Notes: generated by a model not told the origin, from the letters alone. DNA of 64,000 nucleotides from Apilactobacillus kunkeei (GCF_005930975.1 NZ_VBSE01000036.1:1-64000), one strand, 5' to 3'; shown: positions 35,464 to 44,072, counted from the stretch's first letter. Numbers and translations: made by a program.

Positions 35464-38034
35464 TTAAATATTTAACTTTTTGTAATCACTTTCGGTTAAA
35501 TATACATCTCTCGGTTTAGAGCCATGTTGACCTGATACATAATTATGCTTCTCTAACTCATCAATCAAACTGGCCGCTCGATTGTATCCAATTGAGAAGA
35601 CTCTTTGTAATTTTGATGTAGATACTGTTTCTTCATTAGAAATGTATTCCAAAACATCTGGCATCAATTCGTCTTGTTGTTCAACTTGGTTTACGCTCTT
35701 CAACAATGAATCAGGTTGGAAGGCGTACTTTGGTTCACCTTGTCTTCTAACTTCATCGGTTACTCGTTCGATTTCATCGTTAGTGACAAATGTACCTTGT
35801 AAACGAGCAGATTGACTTGCTCCATTTCCTAAGTACAACATATCACCTTTTCCAAGTAATCTTTCGGCACCAGCGGTATCGATAATGGTTCTTGAATCAA
35901 CTTGACTGGATACCATGAAGGCAACACGAGTTGGAATATTATTCTTAATTGTACCGGTAATAATATCAACACTAGGTCTTTGAGTAGCAACAATCAAATG
36001 AATACCTGCCGCTCTGGCCTTTTGTGTAATTCTGACGATGTAGTCTTGAACTTCGTTAGAAGCAACCATCATCAAGTCGGCCAACTCATCGATTACAATC
36101 AAAATGTAAGGCATCTTCTTGGTGTATTCACCGGCTTGTTCAGCCATTTGATTGAATTGTTCGATGTTTCTTGCCCCTGCTGCAGCAAGTTTTTCATATC
36201 TTTCATCCATTTCCTTAACAGACCATTTCAAAGCTGCAGAGGCTTGTTTTGGATCTGAAATAACTGGTGAAAGTAAGTGTGGCAACTTATCATAAGGCGC
36301 CATTTCAACAGCCTTAGGATCAATTAAAATCATCTTTAATTGTGCAGGAGTTGCCTTATATAGTAGTGAAATTAATAAACTATTTAAGAACACACTCTTC
36401 CCTGAACCAGTTGCCCCGGCAATTAAACCATGAGGCATCTTACTCAAGTCTGTCATTTGAGGTTTACCTGTTAAGTCAACCCCTAAAGCAACGGTAAGTG
36501 GTTTATCTGTCTTTTCAAACTGTGGCGTATCCAATACTTCGGATAATCTAACGGGTCTTGGTTTGGGATTTGGAATTTCGATACCTACAGTTGTCTTTCC
36601 AGGAATTGGTGCTTCAATTCTGATGTCCTTGGCAGCCAATGCTAGTTTCAAGTCATCTGTTAGGTTGGTAATCTTGCTTACCTTAACCCCTAGTTGAAGC
36701 TTAATTTGGAATTGTGTGACTGTTGGTCCATTGGTCCAATCAACAACGTTTGCATCCACATTAAAAGCACGGAGTGTTTCATCCAAGATTTCAGCTTGAT
36801 TTTCAATCCAATCATCCATTGAATCATCTTCAAATTCATCTGATGGTTCTAACAAATTCATAGATGGGAATTGGTATCCCTTATCATCGTAATCAGCAGA
36901 AACACTTTCATCATGATGATATTCTTCCTTAGATGTATCATCATCTTCTGCGACGTTTGATTGCGAAACTGGACGATCATTAAAGATAGACAAGTCTTTT
37001 TGCACGTTTTGCTCTTGACTCAAGATTGATGATAAAGAGTGTCCTAATCCATGATTTTCAATATTTCTATTTTCTTCATGTGGTTCTTCAACATGTTCAT
37101 TATCGTCATTACCACTTGTTTCAGTTGCTGTTTCATCAATTTCAGCGCTTTCTTCTTCATTGTTTGAAACATCATAATCAGATGAAACAAATTGAGTAGT
37201 ATCTCCATCAACTGATGAATTATTTACTTCAGCATGTGAAGAGGCAATATCATCACTATCTGAAGTAGCGTAACTATCACTATCAGATTCATCATCGTAA
37301 TAGTCATGAGTTTTCGTATCACCTTCAGCATCGTTTTCTGATTCTGATACTAGGTGATCATCAGCATCGTGATTTACCATCCCCATAAACTTATTAAACG
37401 AAGATTGATTAGATGAACTGCTTTGATCAGGACTTTGAAGGACTTCATTACTTGAAGTCACAGTGGCATCAGCAACAGTGTCACTTACAGAAAAAGATTC
37501 ACTATCAGCCACAACTGCTTCTTTGGCTTCTGCTTCACTTTCAGCAGCCTTACTTCTATCGATGTAAGGTGTTGAGTATGGTTCTGCTTCTATGTCATTA
37601 AATTGTTCAATTGATTGTTCATCAACTGCATCAGCTTGACTAGTTGCAATCAATTCGTCTTCAGAAGTGTTAATTTCTTCTCGATCTAAATCAATAGCTC
37701 CAGTATCATCACTTGTCATACCAATTAATTCTTCATTGTGACGATCAAGTTGATTCATAATTTTTCTGAATTTACTAGAAGTTTCATTTTGGTAGAATTG
37801 CACTTTTGAGCCACTAGTTGAATTATGACTAGGTTTAAAAGCTGCTGCTCTCTTAGCAATTGGATTATCCCTGTTAAGTAGAGGATAATCTTCAGAATCA
37901 TTACTTTGTCTTACAGTTGCATCTCTATTAGTTCGGGATTCACTTTTATTAGACTTATTATTATGTTTTAATTCATCGTTTTTACCTAAAACATTATATT
38001 TACGGTAAAAAGCAGGTCCGTCATAGTGTTCCAT
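35464..38034 (-). CDS. sftA: soluble FtsK/SpoIIIE-type DNA translocase (SftA-like)
   Basis: This 856-residue protein is a septum-associated DNA pump that clears chromosomal DNA from the closing septum. It has no N-terminal membrane segments, unlike FtsK and SpoIIIE, so it resembles Bacillus SftA (YtpS), and the murC-sftA-ytpR-ytpP order agrees. Residues 1 to about 410 are highly acidic and Ser/Asp/Glu-rich, with few hydrophobic stretches. The motor follows (about 420-770), with Walker A GATGSGKS (near 535), VIDELADLMMV and ATQRPSVD. A winged-helix gamma domain (about 790-856) should read KOPS-like sequences. Confidence 0.93.
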   Translation of the reverse strand: MEHYDGPAFYRKYNVLGKNDELKHNNKSNKSESRTNRDATVRQSNDSEDYPLLNRDNPIAKRAAAFKPSHNSTSGSKVQFYQNETSSKFRKIMNQLDRHNEELIGMTSDDTGAIDLDREEINTSEDELIATSQADAVDEQSIEQFNDIEAEPYSTPYIDRSKAAESEAEAKEAVVADSESFSVSDTVADATVTSSNEVLQSPDQSSSSNQSSFNKFMGMVNHDADDHLVSESENDAEGDTKTHDYYDDESDSDSYATSDSDDIASSHAEVNNSSVDGDTTQFVSSDYDVSNNEEESAEIDETATETSGNDDNEHVEEPHEENRNIENHGLGHSLSSILSQEQNVQKDLSIFNDRPVSQSNVAEDDDTSKEEYHHDESVSADYDDKGYQFPSMNLLEPSDEFEDDSMDDWIENQAEILDETLRAFNVDANVVDWTNGPTVTQFQIKLQLGVKVSKITNLTDDLKLALAAKDIRIEAPIPGKTTVGIEIPNPKPRPVRLSEVLDTPQFEKTDKPLTVALGVDLTGKPQMTDLSKMPHGLIAGATGSGKSVFLNSLLISLLYKATPAQLKMILIDPKAVEMAPYDKLPHLLSPVISDPKQASAALKWSVKEMDERYEKLAAAGARNIEQFNQMAEQAGEYTKKMPYILIVIDELADLMMVASNEVQDYIVRITQKARAAGIHLIVATQRPSVDIITGTIKNNIPTRVAFMVSSQVDSRTIIDTAGAERLLGKGDMLYLGNGASQSARLQGTFVTNDEIERVTDEVRRQGEPKYAFQPDSLLKSVNQVEQQDELMPDVLEYISNEETVSTSKLQRVFSIGYNRAASLIDELEKHNYVSGQHGSKPRDVYLTESDYKKLNI

Positions 38035-38071
38035 TCAAGCGTCATCCTTAATCTAAAAATTTATGTATAGC

Positions 38072-38088
38072 GGGGATTTTAAATCCCC
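38072..38088. repeat. inverted repeat upstream of sftA
   Basis: GGGGATTT and AAATCCCC form an 8-bp perfect dyad separated by one base, in the 64-nt gap between ytpR and sftA. No T-run follows on the minus strand, so it is not a standard terminator; it could be an operator or an RNA processing stem. Confidence 0.4.
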
Positions 38089-38098
38089 TACCTCTTAC

Positions 38099-38743
38099 TT
38101 ATTTTGAAAATAATGCGTCAGCTTTATCAAAATCAAAAGCTTCTCCAACTTCTTGGTAATCATTAGGTAGAATCAAAGCACCTGGTCTTTGTGGTGCATT
38201 TGGAATTAATAGTTCACGACCTGAACAAATCATTCCGTTACTTTCTTCACCCTTCAATTCGCCAGGCCAAATGATTAGTCCATCCGGCATCATTGCACCA
38301 ACTTTGGCTACGACTACCTTGATGTCTTCTTGCATGTTTGGAGAACCACTAACGATTTGTAGTGTCCTACCATCATTAATTTCAGTTTCAGTAATCTTTA
38401 GGTGGTCAGACTTAGGATGTTCTTTAACAGATTTTACATATCCCACAACAAACTTTGGATCAGTATCCAATTCAATAGTGTCCTTAATTCCATTATCAGA
38501 TAATGACTTGTTTAGGGCATTTAAATCTTCTTGAGTTAAGGTAACTTCACCGTTTACTTCCTTTAAACGTGGTAGTACTTCAGAAGCGTTAGTAAAGTTA
38601 AAACCAGTAACGTGGTCGTTTTCGGCATCATAAATTCTGACAACATTACCAATTTGTTCTACCTTTTGTTCTTTCGCGTCTTCATCCAAGATGACAACTA
38701 AAATGTCACCAGTTTGTTTTGGGTTATAACTTGCAATTAACAT
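38099..38743 (-). CDS. ytpR: YtpR family tRNA-binding protein
   Basis: This 214-residue protein has a C-terminal EMAP-like tRNA-binding domain (about residues 100-205) like that in the beta subunit of phenylalanyl-tRNA synthetase. Signature stretches are VGYVKSVKEHPKSDHLKI and NGMICSGRELLIP. The N-terminal 95 residues are a family-specific domain. Its client RNA is unknown. It lies between ytpP (27 nt upstream) and sftA, as in other Bacilli. Confidence 0.92.
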   Translation of the reverse strand: MLIASYNPKQTGDILVVILDEDAKEQKVEQIGNVVRIYDAENDHVTGFNFTNASEVLPRLKEVNGEVTLTQEDLNALNKSLSDNGIKDTIELDTDPKFVVGYVKSVKEHPKSDHLKITETEINDGRTLQIVSGSPNMQEDIKVVVAKVGAMMPDGLIIWPGELKGEESNGMICSGRELLIPNAPQRPGALILPNDYQEVGEAFDFDKADALFSK

Positions 38744-38770
38744 TAAATCTTACCTTCCACATATTAATTA

Positions 38771-39088
38771 TTATAAAGAATCGATAAATTCTTCTACTTG
38801 TTTCTTTGTTTTTCTGTCTTTGTTTACGTAACGGCCAATTTCTTCACCGTTTTCGAATGCAACAAAGCTTGGAATACCAAAGATTGCTAAATCAGCAGCT
38901 AAATCAATGTTTTGGTCACGATCAACTGCGATAAATTTGTAATCTGGGTATTCTGCTTCAATTTCTGGCATTGCTGGCTTGATGAATGAGCAATCTGGGC
39001 ACCAGTCAGCTGAGAAGAATAGCATGTACTTGCCATCGCTAACAGTCTTCTTTAATTCAGCTAAGTTCATTGTTGGTAATTGTTCCAT
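38771..39088 (-). CDS. ytpP: thioredoxin-like protein YtpP
   Basis: This 105-residue thioredoxin-fold protein has the active site WCPDC near residue 28 (preceded by FFSAD) and the conserved cis-proline in IFGIPSFVAF near residue 72. The WCPDC motif differs from the WCGPC of general thioredoxins and is typical of the YtpP group; the partners are unknown. It is the first gene of ytpP-ytpR and possibly sftA-murC, and is divergent from the small gene at 39209. Confidence 0.92.
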   Translation of the reverse strand: MEQLPTMNLAELKKTVSDGKYMLFFSADWCPDCSFIKPAMPEIEAEYPDYKFIAVDRDQNIDLAADLAIFGIPSFVAFENGEEIGRYVNKDRKTKKQVEEFIDSL

Positions 39089-39150
39089 GTTTATTCACTC
39101 CAATTATTTTTTCTTTATTATAACTTATTTCTTGCTATTTTCGATGCAGT

Positions 39151-39178
39151 TTGATTATAAATTTGAATGTAATATAAT
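39151..39178 (+). promoter_or_regulatory. promoter of the small gene at 39209
   Basis: TTGATT (39151-39156) and a perfect TATAAT (39173-39178) are 16 nt apart. The expected transcription start near 39185 would leave a leader of about 24 nt that includes AAGGATGTGA (39193-39202). Confidence 0.65.
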
Positions 39179-39208
39179 ATATCCTATACAAAAAGGATGT
39201 GATATATC

Positions 39209-39511
39209 ATTAAGTCTAAAAATGCAATCGTTTCAACCCTTGCAATTGGAGTTATCGGCACTAGTGTTTTAGTTGCTAAAAAGATTAAGCAAGAAAAACA
39301 TATTAAAAAAATTAACCTACAAATAACTCATGCAAAAAATACTTTAAACAAAAGCAAAGTTTACGGTAGCTGGGTTATGAAAAAGAATAACAATAAAGAT
39401 TACGTTGGTGCTATCAACGTTTTAGAAAACGATGAAATAATTGAACGATACTTTGAAATTAATTCTAACTATCAATTCAAATGGATTAACGAACTTCAAG
39501 AAGACTATTAA
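39209..39511 (+). CDS. small membrane-anchored protein with apparent AUU start
   Basis: This 100-codon frame starts at ATT and gives M(I)KSKNAIVSTLAIGVIG, then a basic segment (KKIKQEKHIKK). It therefore looks like a signal anchor (about residues 6-22) followed by a small soluble domain. AAGGATGTGA, one mismatch from the perfect ribosome site, ends 6 nt before the ATT, and a good promoter lies upstream. No ATG, GTG or TTG is available; the next in-frame ATG would delete the anchor and has no ribosome site. The YGSWVM and YVGAINV segments faintly recall the PepSY-like small secreted proteins found at this place in other lactobacilli. An ATC at 39206 is the alternative start. Confidence 0.75.
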   Translation: MKSKNAIVSTLAIGVIGTSVLVAKKIKQEKHIKKINLQITHAKNTLNKSKVYGSWVMKKNNNKDYVGAINVLENDEIIERYFEINSNYQFKWINELQEDY

Positions 39512-39526
39512 TTAGTCTTCTTTTTT
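39498..39526 (+). terminator. terminator overlapping the stops of two convergent genes
   Basis: AAGAAGACTA and TAGTCTTCTT form a perfect 10-bp stem followed by TTTT. The left arm codes for the last residues of the small protein and the right arm for the last residues of TrmB. It should terminate the plus-strand gene; the minus-strand T-run is weak. Confidence 0.75.
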
Positions 39527-40162
39527 GTTGAAGTAAGCAACAATCTTGTAGATTGGACCTTTACTACTAAATTTGTGTTCATATTCAGTTTCAACATTAT
39601 CTTCCATGTATTCACTATTATGTAAATCAAGTGATAATAAGTCGAAGTACATTCCGTAATTATTGAAAGTAATTACAGAGTATTCAAATAAGCCACGGTT
39701 ATCGGTCTTGAAAACGACAGGAGCGTCTTCCTTTAGAATTGTTTTGTAACTATCCAAGAATGTTGGTGAAGTAAGTCTTCTCTTAGCATGACGTTTCTTT
39801 GGCCATGGATCTGAGAAGTTTAGGTAAACTGTATCAATTTCATGTTTACCAAAGAAGGTATCTACACCAGCACCATCGGTATGAACCAATTGTAGGTTTG
39901 GTAAATCAGCTTCAACTACCTTTTTCAAAGCAATTGCAATAACTGTCTTTTGGATTTCGATACCTAAAAAGTTCACTTCAGGATGCTTTTTGGCCATTTC
40001 AACGATGAATTGACCCTTTCCTGTTCCAATTTCAATATGAATTGGTTGTTCCTTTTCAAAACGTTGTGACCATTTGCCAATCCAGTTTTCAGGATCAGTC
40101 ACAATATATTTTTGGTTATCTTTGATATAACCGTCTGCCCATGGCTTATTTCTAACTCTCAC
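39512..40162 (-). CDS. trmB: tRNA (guanine-N7-)-methyltransferase
   Basis: This 216-residue enzyme makes m7G46 in tRNA variable loops. The SAM-binding motif is HIEIGTGKGQFIVEMA (about residues 37-52) and the catalytic stretch LNFSDPWPKKRHAKRRL is near residue 115. The start is GTG with GAGGAGG upstream. A terminator-like hairpin lies just before the ribosome site, so transcription may depend on read-through from ecsAB or on a promoter not seen. The stop abuts that of the convergent small gene. Confidence 0.95.
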   Translation of the reverse strand: MRVRNKPWADGYIKDNQKYIVTDPENWIGKWSQRFEKEQPIHIEIGTGKGQFIVEMAKKHPEVNFLGIEIQKTVIAIALKKVVEADLPNLQLVHTDGAGVDTFFGKHEIDTVYLNFSDPWPKKRHAKRRLTSPTFLDSYKTILKEDAPVVFKTDNRGLFEYSVITFNNYGMYFDLLSLDLHNSEYMEDNVETEYEHKFSSKGPIYKIVAYFNKKED

Positions 40163-40178
40163 GAATTATCCTCCTCAT

Positions 40179-40207
40179 AAAAAATAGCCAAAACCAAGGT
40201 TTTGACT
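40179..40207 (-). terminator. terminator or attenuator between ecsB and trmB
   Basis: On the minus strand AGTCAAAACC and GGTTTTGGCT pair (one G-U) around TT, followed by ATTTTTT. It is a good intrinsic terminator for ecsAB but lies only 17 nt before the trmB GTG, so it is also placed to act as an attenuator. Confidence 0.7.
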
Positions 40208-40283
40208 AATTAAATCTGCCAAATGTTCTATTTTTATTCTGTTACCTATTTTACTGGCTTTTTAATAGCTACGTCAAGCAGCA

Positions 40284-41495
40284 TCAATAATTTGAACTGG
40301 CTTTTTTTATTTTCTTTGGTACATATATTTTTATCAATAAAATCCATTCAATCACTAACGCCAATAATAACATTAACGATCCAAATAAATTAAACATGAA
40401 GATAGAACCCACCATCAATACAATAATCACTAAAATCATTATCTTACCAATCACGTTGGTAAATGATTTTACTTGTTGATCAAAGTTAATTGGATACAAT
40501 GTTGTAAACACATTATCTTCGAAATTAGTAAAGTATGGAATAAGTTGAAAAACAATCAAATACATAAATAACAATGCGATTAAAATAGCCATCCAATTTA
40601 ATTTAATTGCACCAATGATGATTGCACCAAGAACAGAAACTCGTGCTAATAAACCACTAATTTCTTTATCTCTAACTATTCCTCTTGAATATAGTACTGA
40701 ATAAACGTCACCATTGAATATTTTGAACAATGAATCAAGATAGCTGCGTCTCTTAACTACCCCTTGCATGTTTTCAACATCGGTAAACATGTTGAAGAAG
40801 CGATTAAGACTATTTTCATGGCTCTCTGTTTTTTCAATCACTACTTGCCAATCAATGCTTTGCTGTTTGAGTTTGGAAACCAATAAATGCGATAAAATCA
40901 ACATCGCAATTCCAATTATCACACCCACATAAACATTAATATAGGTGGCTAAAGCAACAACCACCAATGGAACAATCACGCGGTAGAATACTTTATTGTT
41001 CAAAAGATTACGATTGTGATGATAGTTATCAATCATTTGAAAGTTTAAAATCATCATCTTTAAAACGACCATGGTTACTAAAAATATCAAAATTGCAGAA
41101 ATGTTAGTAGTTACCATCGCCTTTTCAATAAATGAAATCATGACAAACCATGCCACGATTTGGACAATGACTGCTAAAGACTTAGAATATCTTAAGCCAC
41201 TACGTAGGAATGCAAAGAATTCTTTTTCTTTTGGTAACCAGAAAACAAAGTCGGCTCTTTTTACGAAAGTGACCAAATTATTTAGTTGAATAACAAATAA
41301 TATAACAACTACTAAGACTAGTTGTTCCCACCATTGGCCTGCTTGAAGATGTTTAATAAACATCGCATATTGATAGCCAATTCCACCAATGATAAACATT
41401 AATGCAATAACAAAGAAATCATTAAATACATATCTTAAATACTTAGACATTTGCGTGAAATGGGATTGCAAACGCTGATTAAAAAGACTATTCAT
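40284..41495 (-). CDS. ecsB: ABC transporter permease EcsB
   Basis: This 403-residue membrane protein is the permease of the EcsAB exporter, linked in Bacillus and staphylococci to intramembrane proteolysis, competence and secretion. It has several hydrophobic segments in paired clusters (about 35-75, 105-150, 165-210, 290-395). I start it at 41495 (MNSLFNQRL) with AAAGGAAG upstream, overlapping the ecsA stop by 8 nt. The transported substrate is not established. Confidence 0.88.
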   Translation of the reverse strand: MNSLFNQRLQSHFTQMSKYLRYVFNDFFVIALMFIIGGIGYQYAMFIKHLQAGQWWEQLVLVVVILFVIQLNNLVTFVKRADFVFWLPKEKEFFAFLRSGLRYSKSLAVIVQIVAWFVMISFIEKAMVTTNISAILIFLVTMVVLKMMILNFQMIDNYHHNRNLLNNKVFYRVIVPLVVVALATYINVYVGVIIGIAMLILSHLLVSKLKQQSIDWQVVIEKTESHENSLNRFFNMFTDVENMQGVVKRRSYLDSLFKIFNGDVYSVLYSRGIVRDKEISGLLARVSVLGAIIIGAIKLNWMAILIALLFMYLIVFQLIPYFTNFEDNVFTTLYPINFDQQVKSFTNVIGKIMILVIIVLMVGSIFMFNLFGSLMLLLALVIEWILLIKIYVPKKIKKASSNY

Positions 41496-42225
41496 TAGCT
41501 TCTTCCTTTGCAAGCTTCAAGTAAATATCATTTAAGGAACTATCTTTATTGCCAAATTCATCTTGTAGCTTTTGAATATTTCCTTCTGTTCTGATTTGCC
41601 CATTGTGAATCAAAACAAAGCGATCACAAAATCTTTCAGCTGTATCTAATACGTGGGTAGACATTAGAATGCTGCTGCCTTTTTTCTTTTGTTCTTCAAT
41701 TAAGTTAAGCAAGTCATTTACTGCGACCGGGTCCAAACCTAAGAAGGGTTCATCAATAACGAATAGATTGGCATTGGTAATAAATGCACAAAGAATCATC
41801 ACCTTTTGACGCATTCCCTTTGAGAAATTAACCGGGAACCATTCAAGTTTATTTTCTAGTCTAAACATCTTCAGCATTTTGTTAGCATCTTCCCAAGCAG
41901 CTTGTTCGTCTAGTTCATAAGCCTTAATGGTAGTTTCAATGTGTTCTTTTAAGGTTAGTTCTTTATATAAAACTGGGAATTCCGGAATATATGCAATTTG
42001 TTTCTTATATTCTTCGATATCATCTTGCATCGCGATTCCATTAATCTTAATTGACCCAGAAAATGGTCTTAACAATCCAATGACATGGTTGATTGTGGTT
42101 GACTTCCCTGCACCATTTAAACCGATTAAGCCCACTAATTCGCCATCTTTCACGTCAAATGATACATCTTTTAGTACTGGAATTCGTGAGTATCCACCCA
42201 CTAAATTATCCACTTTTAATGACAC
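41488..42225 (-). CDS. ecsA: ABC transporter ATP-binding protein EcsA
   Basis: This 245-residue ATPase drives the EcsAB transporter. The Walker A is GLNGAGKST (near residue 36), the signature motif is NFSKGMRQK (near 136), Walker B is LFVIDEPFLGLDP (near 157), and the switch His is in STHVLDTAERF. It overlaps ecsB by 8 nt and is divergent from hit, the arrangement seen in Bacillus. Confidence 0.93.
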   Translation of the reverse strand: MSLKVDNLVGGYSRIPVLKDVSFDVKDGELVGLIGLNGAGKSTTINHVIGLLRPFSGSIKINGIAMQDDIEEYKKQIAYIPEFPVLYKELTLKEHIETTIKAYELDEQAAWEDANKMLKMFRLENKLEWFPVNFSKGMRQKVMILCAFITNANLFVIDEPFLGLDPVAVNDLLNLIEEQKKKGSSILMSTHVLDTAERFCDRFVLIHNGQIRTEGNIQKLQDEFGNKDSSLNDIYLKLAKEEANE

Positions 42226-42338
42226 GGAATATCACCCCTATGGAATTTATTAACATCAATTATATCACAAGTTCCTTTAAGCTTAATTTATGTTAATATG
42301 TATATAATCACAGTAATATCAAAGAAAGGAAGAATAAT

Positions 42339-42767
42339 ATGAGTGATTGTGTATTCTGCAAAATAATTGATGGTGAAATTCCTAGTTACACTATTTACGA
42401 AGATGAATATGTGAAAGCATTCTTGGACATTTCACAAGCTACACCTGGTCACACTTTAGTTGTGCCAAAAAAACATGTTGCTAATATCTACGAATATGAT
42501 GAAAAGCTTGCTGAACAAGTATTTTCAAGAATTCCTAAGATTGCTAGAGCGATTCAAAAATCAGCTCCCGACATTTTAGGAATGAACATCGTAAATAACA
42601 ACGGTGAATTGGCATATCAATCTGTGTTCCATTCACATTTCCACCTTATTCCTAGATATAGTGAAAACGATGGCTTCTCTATGAGCTTTCAAGACAACTC
42701 AGATAAGTACAATGAAGAAGCTTTTGAACAAATTAAAGCAAATATTATTAATTCATTGGAGGAATAA
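42339..42767 (+). CDS. hit: HIT family protein
   Basis: This 142-residue protein has the histidine-triad HSHFHLIPR near residue 97 and the CVFCKIIDGEIPS opening. Family members hydrolyse nucleotide phosphoramidates or dinucleoside polyphosphates; the natural substrate here is unknown. It is divergent from ecsA and is followed after 2 nt by a YtxH-like gene, so the two are co-transcribed. Confidence 0.94.
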   Translation: MSDCVFCKIIDGEIPSYTIYEDEYVKAFLDISQATPGHTLVVPKKHVANIYEYDEKLAEQVFSRIPKIARAIQKSAPDILGMNIVNNNGELAYQSVFHSHFHLIPRYSENDGFSMSFQDNSDKYNEEAFEQIKANIINSLEE

Positions 42768-42769
42768 GC

Positions 42770-43081
42770 ATGATTAAATCAATGCTAAAGTTACTAGGAT
42801 TATCTGCAGCTGGTTTGGCCGCTTATCTAGTTGTTACTAAACGTGATCCAAAAGAATTTGCCAACAGTATTTATTCATCTACTAAGGATAAAATCAATGG
42901 CGTTTCAAACGTTTTAGATCAAAAAAATAAGCTAACTGCTAATATCTCCGAGTTACAAGATGAAGTTAGTAAGGCAAAACCTACTATTGAGGCAATGAAA
43001 AGAGATATTGATGAATATCAATTTAAGATAAATCCGCACGTAGATTTAATTAACCAAAGAATTAATAACATAACCAAATAA
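42770..43081 (+). CDS. YtxH-like small membrane-anchored protein
   Basis: This 103-residue protein has an N-terminal hydrophobic segment (about 5-23) followed by a charged region likely to form a coiled coil (about 45-100). It resembles YtxH-domain proteins commonly found between hit and prsA in lactobacilli; the function is unknown. A GGAGG ribosome site lies within the last codons of hit. Confidence 0.8.
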   Translation: MIKSMLKLLGLSAAGLAAYLVVTKRDPKEFANSIYSSTKDKINGVSNVLDQKNKLTANISELQDEVSKAKPTIEAMKRDIDEYQFKINPHVDLINQRINNITK

Positions 43082-43138
43082 AATTTAAAAATTTTTTAAG
43101 TTTTTTTGTGATAAAATTTACTATGTGTTAACGTAAAA

Positions 43139-43156
43139 CTATCAGTTTACTGATAG
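43139..43156 (+). promoter_or_regulatory. inverted repeat in the prsA 5' region
   Basis: CTATCAG and CTGATAG form a perfect 7-bp dyad around TTTA, 31 nt before the prsA ATG. It has no T-run, so it looks more like an operator or a leader stem than a terminator. Confidence 0.4.
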
Positions 43157-43187
43157 ACAAAATAAAGAAATGGATGTGTATTACATT

Positions 43188-44072
43188 ATGAATAAAAAAG
43201 TTCTAGTTGGACTTGCCGGTGCATTACTAAGTGTTTCATTAGTTGCATGTGGTGATAAGACTGTTGCCGTTACAAACGGTGGTAAGATTACGCAAAGCGA
43301 ATACTACAGCAGCATGAAGAACACTTCAAACGGTAAGCAAGTTCTACAACAAATGATTTTAGATAAGGTATTGAACAAGGAATATGGTAACAAGGTTTCT
43401 TCATCTGAAGTAAATGCTCAATACAACCAATACAAGAGTCAATACGGTTCAGAATTTGAAACTTTACTTGAACAACAAGGTCTAACCACTACTAGTTTTA
43501 AGAACCAACTAAAATCTAACCTACTACTTAAGGCAGCCGTTAGAGCTAACATCTCATATTCAACTGCTGACTTAAAGAAACAATTCAAGAGCTACCAACC
43601 AAAAGTTACTGTTAATGAAATTCTAGTTTCAGATAAGAAAACTGCTGAAAAGGTTATTTCAGAACTTAATGACGGTAAGAAGTTCTCAGATCTTGCTAAG
43701 AAGTATTCAAAAGACACTTCAAACAAGAACAAATCTGGTCGTTTAGCTCCATTTGATAACACTGACTCAAGCATCGATTCAGCATTTAGAAAAGCTGCTT
43801 ACAAGCTATCAAACGGTGAATACACTAAAACACCTGTTAAGACTCAATACGGATACCAAATCATCCAAATGGTTAACCACCCTAAGAAGGGTTCATACAA
43901 TGACCACATCGATGATTTAAAGGATCAAATTGCTACTTCTAAGTTAAGTGACAGTACTACTCTTAAGAATGTTGTAACCAAAGTTCTTAAGAATGGTGGT
44001 GTTGAGATTAAGGATAAAGACTTACAAAACATCCTATCATCATACTTAACTAGCTCATCAAGCAGCAAATAA
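43188..44072 (+). CDS. prsA: foldase lipoprotein PrsA
   Basis: PrsA is an extracytoplasmic chaperone that helps secreted and cell-wall proteins fold. I start it at 43188 (MNKKVLVGL), 294 residues; the signal peptide ends in the lipobox LVAC with Cys21. A central parvulin-like domain (about residues 130-230) lies between N- and C-terminal chaperone segments. The usual parvulin active-site His is Glu here (VNEILV), so prolyl isomerase activity may be absent. The C-terminal tail is serine-rich. It follows the hit and YtxH-like genes. Confidence 0.93.
   Translation: MNKKVLVGLAGALLSVSLVACGDKTVAVTNGGKITQSEYYSSMKNTSNGKQVLQQMILDKVLNKEYGNKVSSSEVNAQYNQYKSQYGSEFETLLEQQGLTTTSFKNQLKSNLLLKAAVRANISYSTADLKKQFKSYQPKVTVNEILVSDKKTAEKVISELNDGKKFSDLAKKYSKDTSNKNKSGRLAPFDNTDSSIDSAFRKAAYKLSNGEYTKTPVKTQYGYQIIQMVNHPKKGSYNDHIDDLKDQIATSKLSDSTTLKNVVTKVLKNGGVEIKDKDLQNILSSYLTSSSSSK

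Noticed and set aside
35902-36258. 118-codon open frame antisense to sftA
   Set aside because: It has no ribosome site or family similarity and lies wholly inside the conserved motor domain, so it is a shadow.
37150-37640. Repetitive Ser/Asp/Glu-coding stretch in sftA taken as a DNA repeat
   Set aside because: The codons vary and no unit recurs exactly; it is low-complexity protein rather than a repeat array.
38072-38088. Dyad upstream of sftA as a terminator
   Set aside because: No T-run follows on the minus strand, so it is listed only as an inverted repeat.
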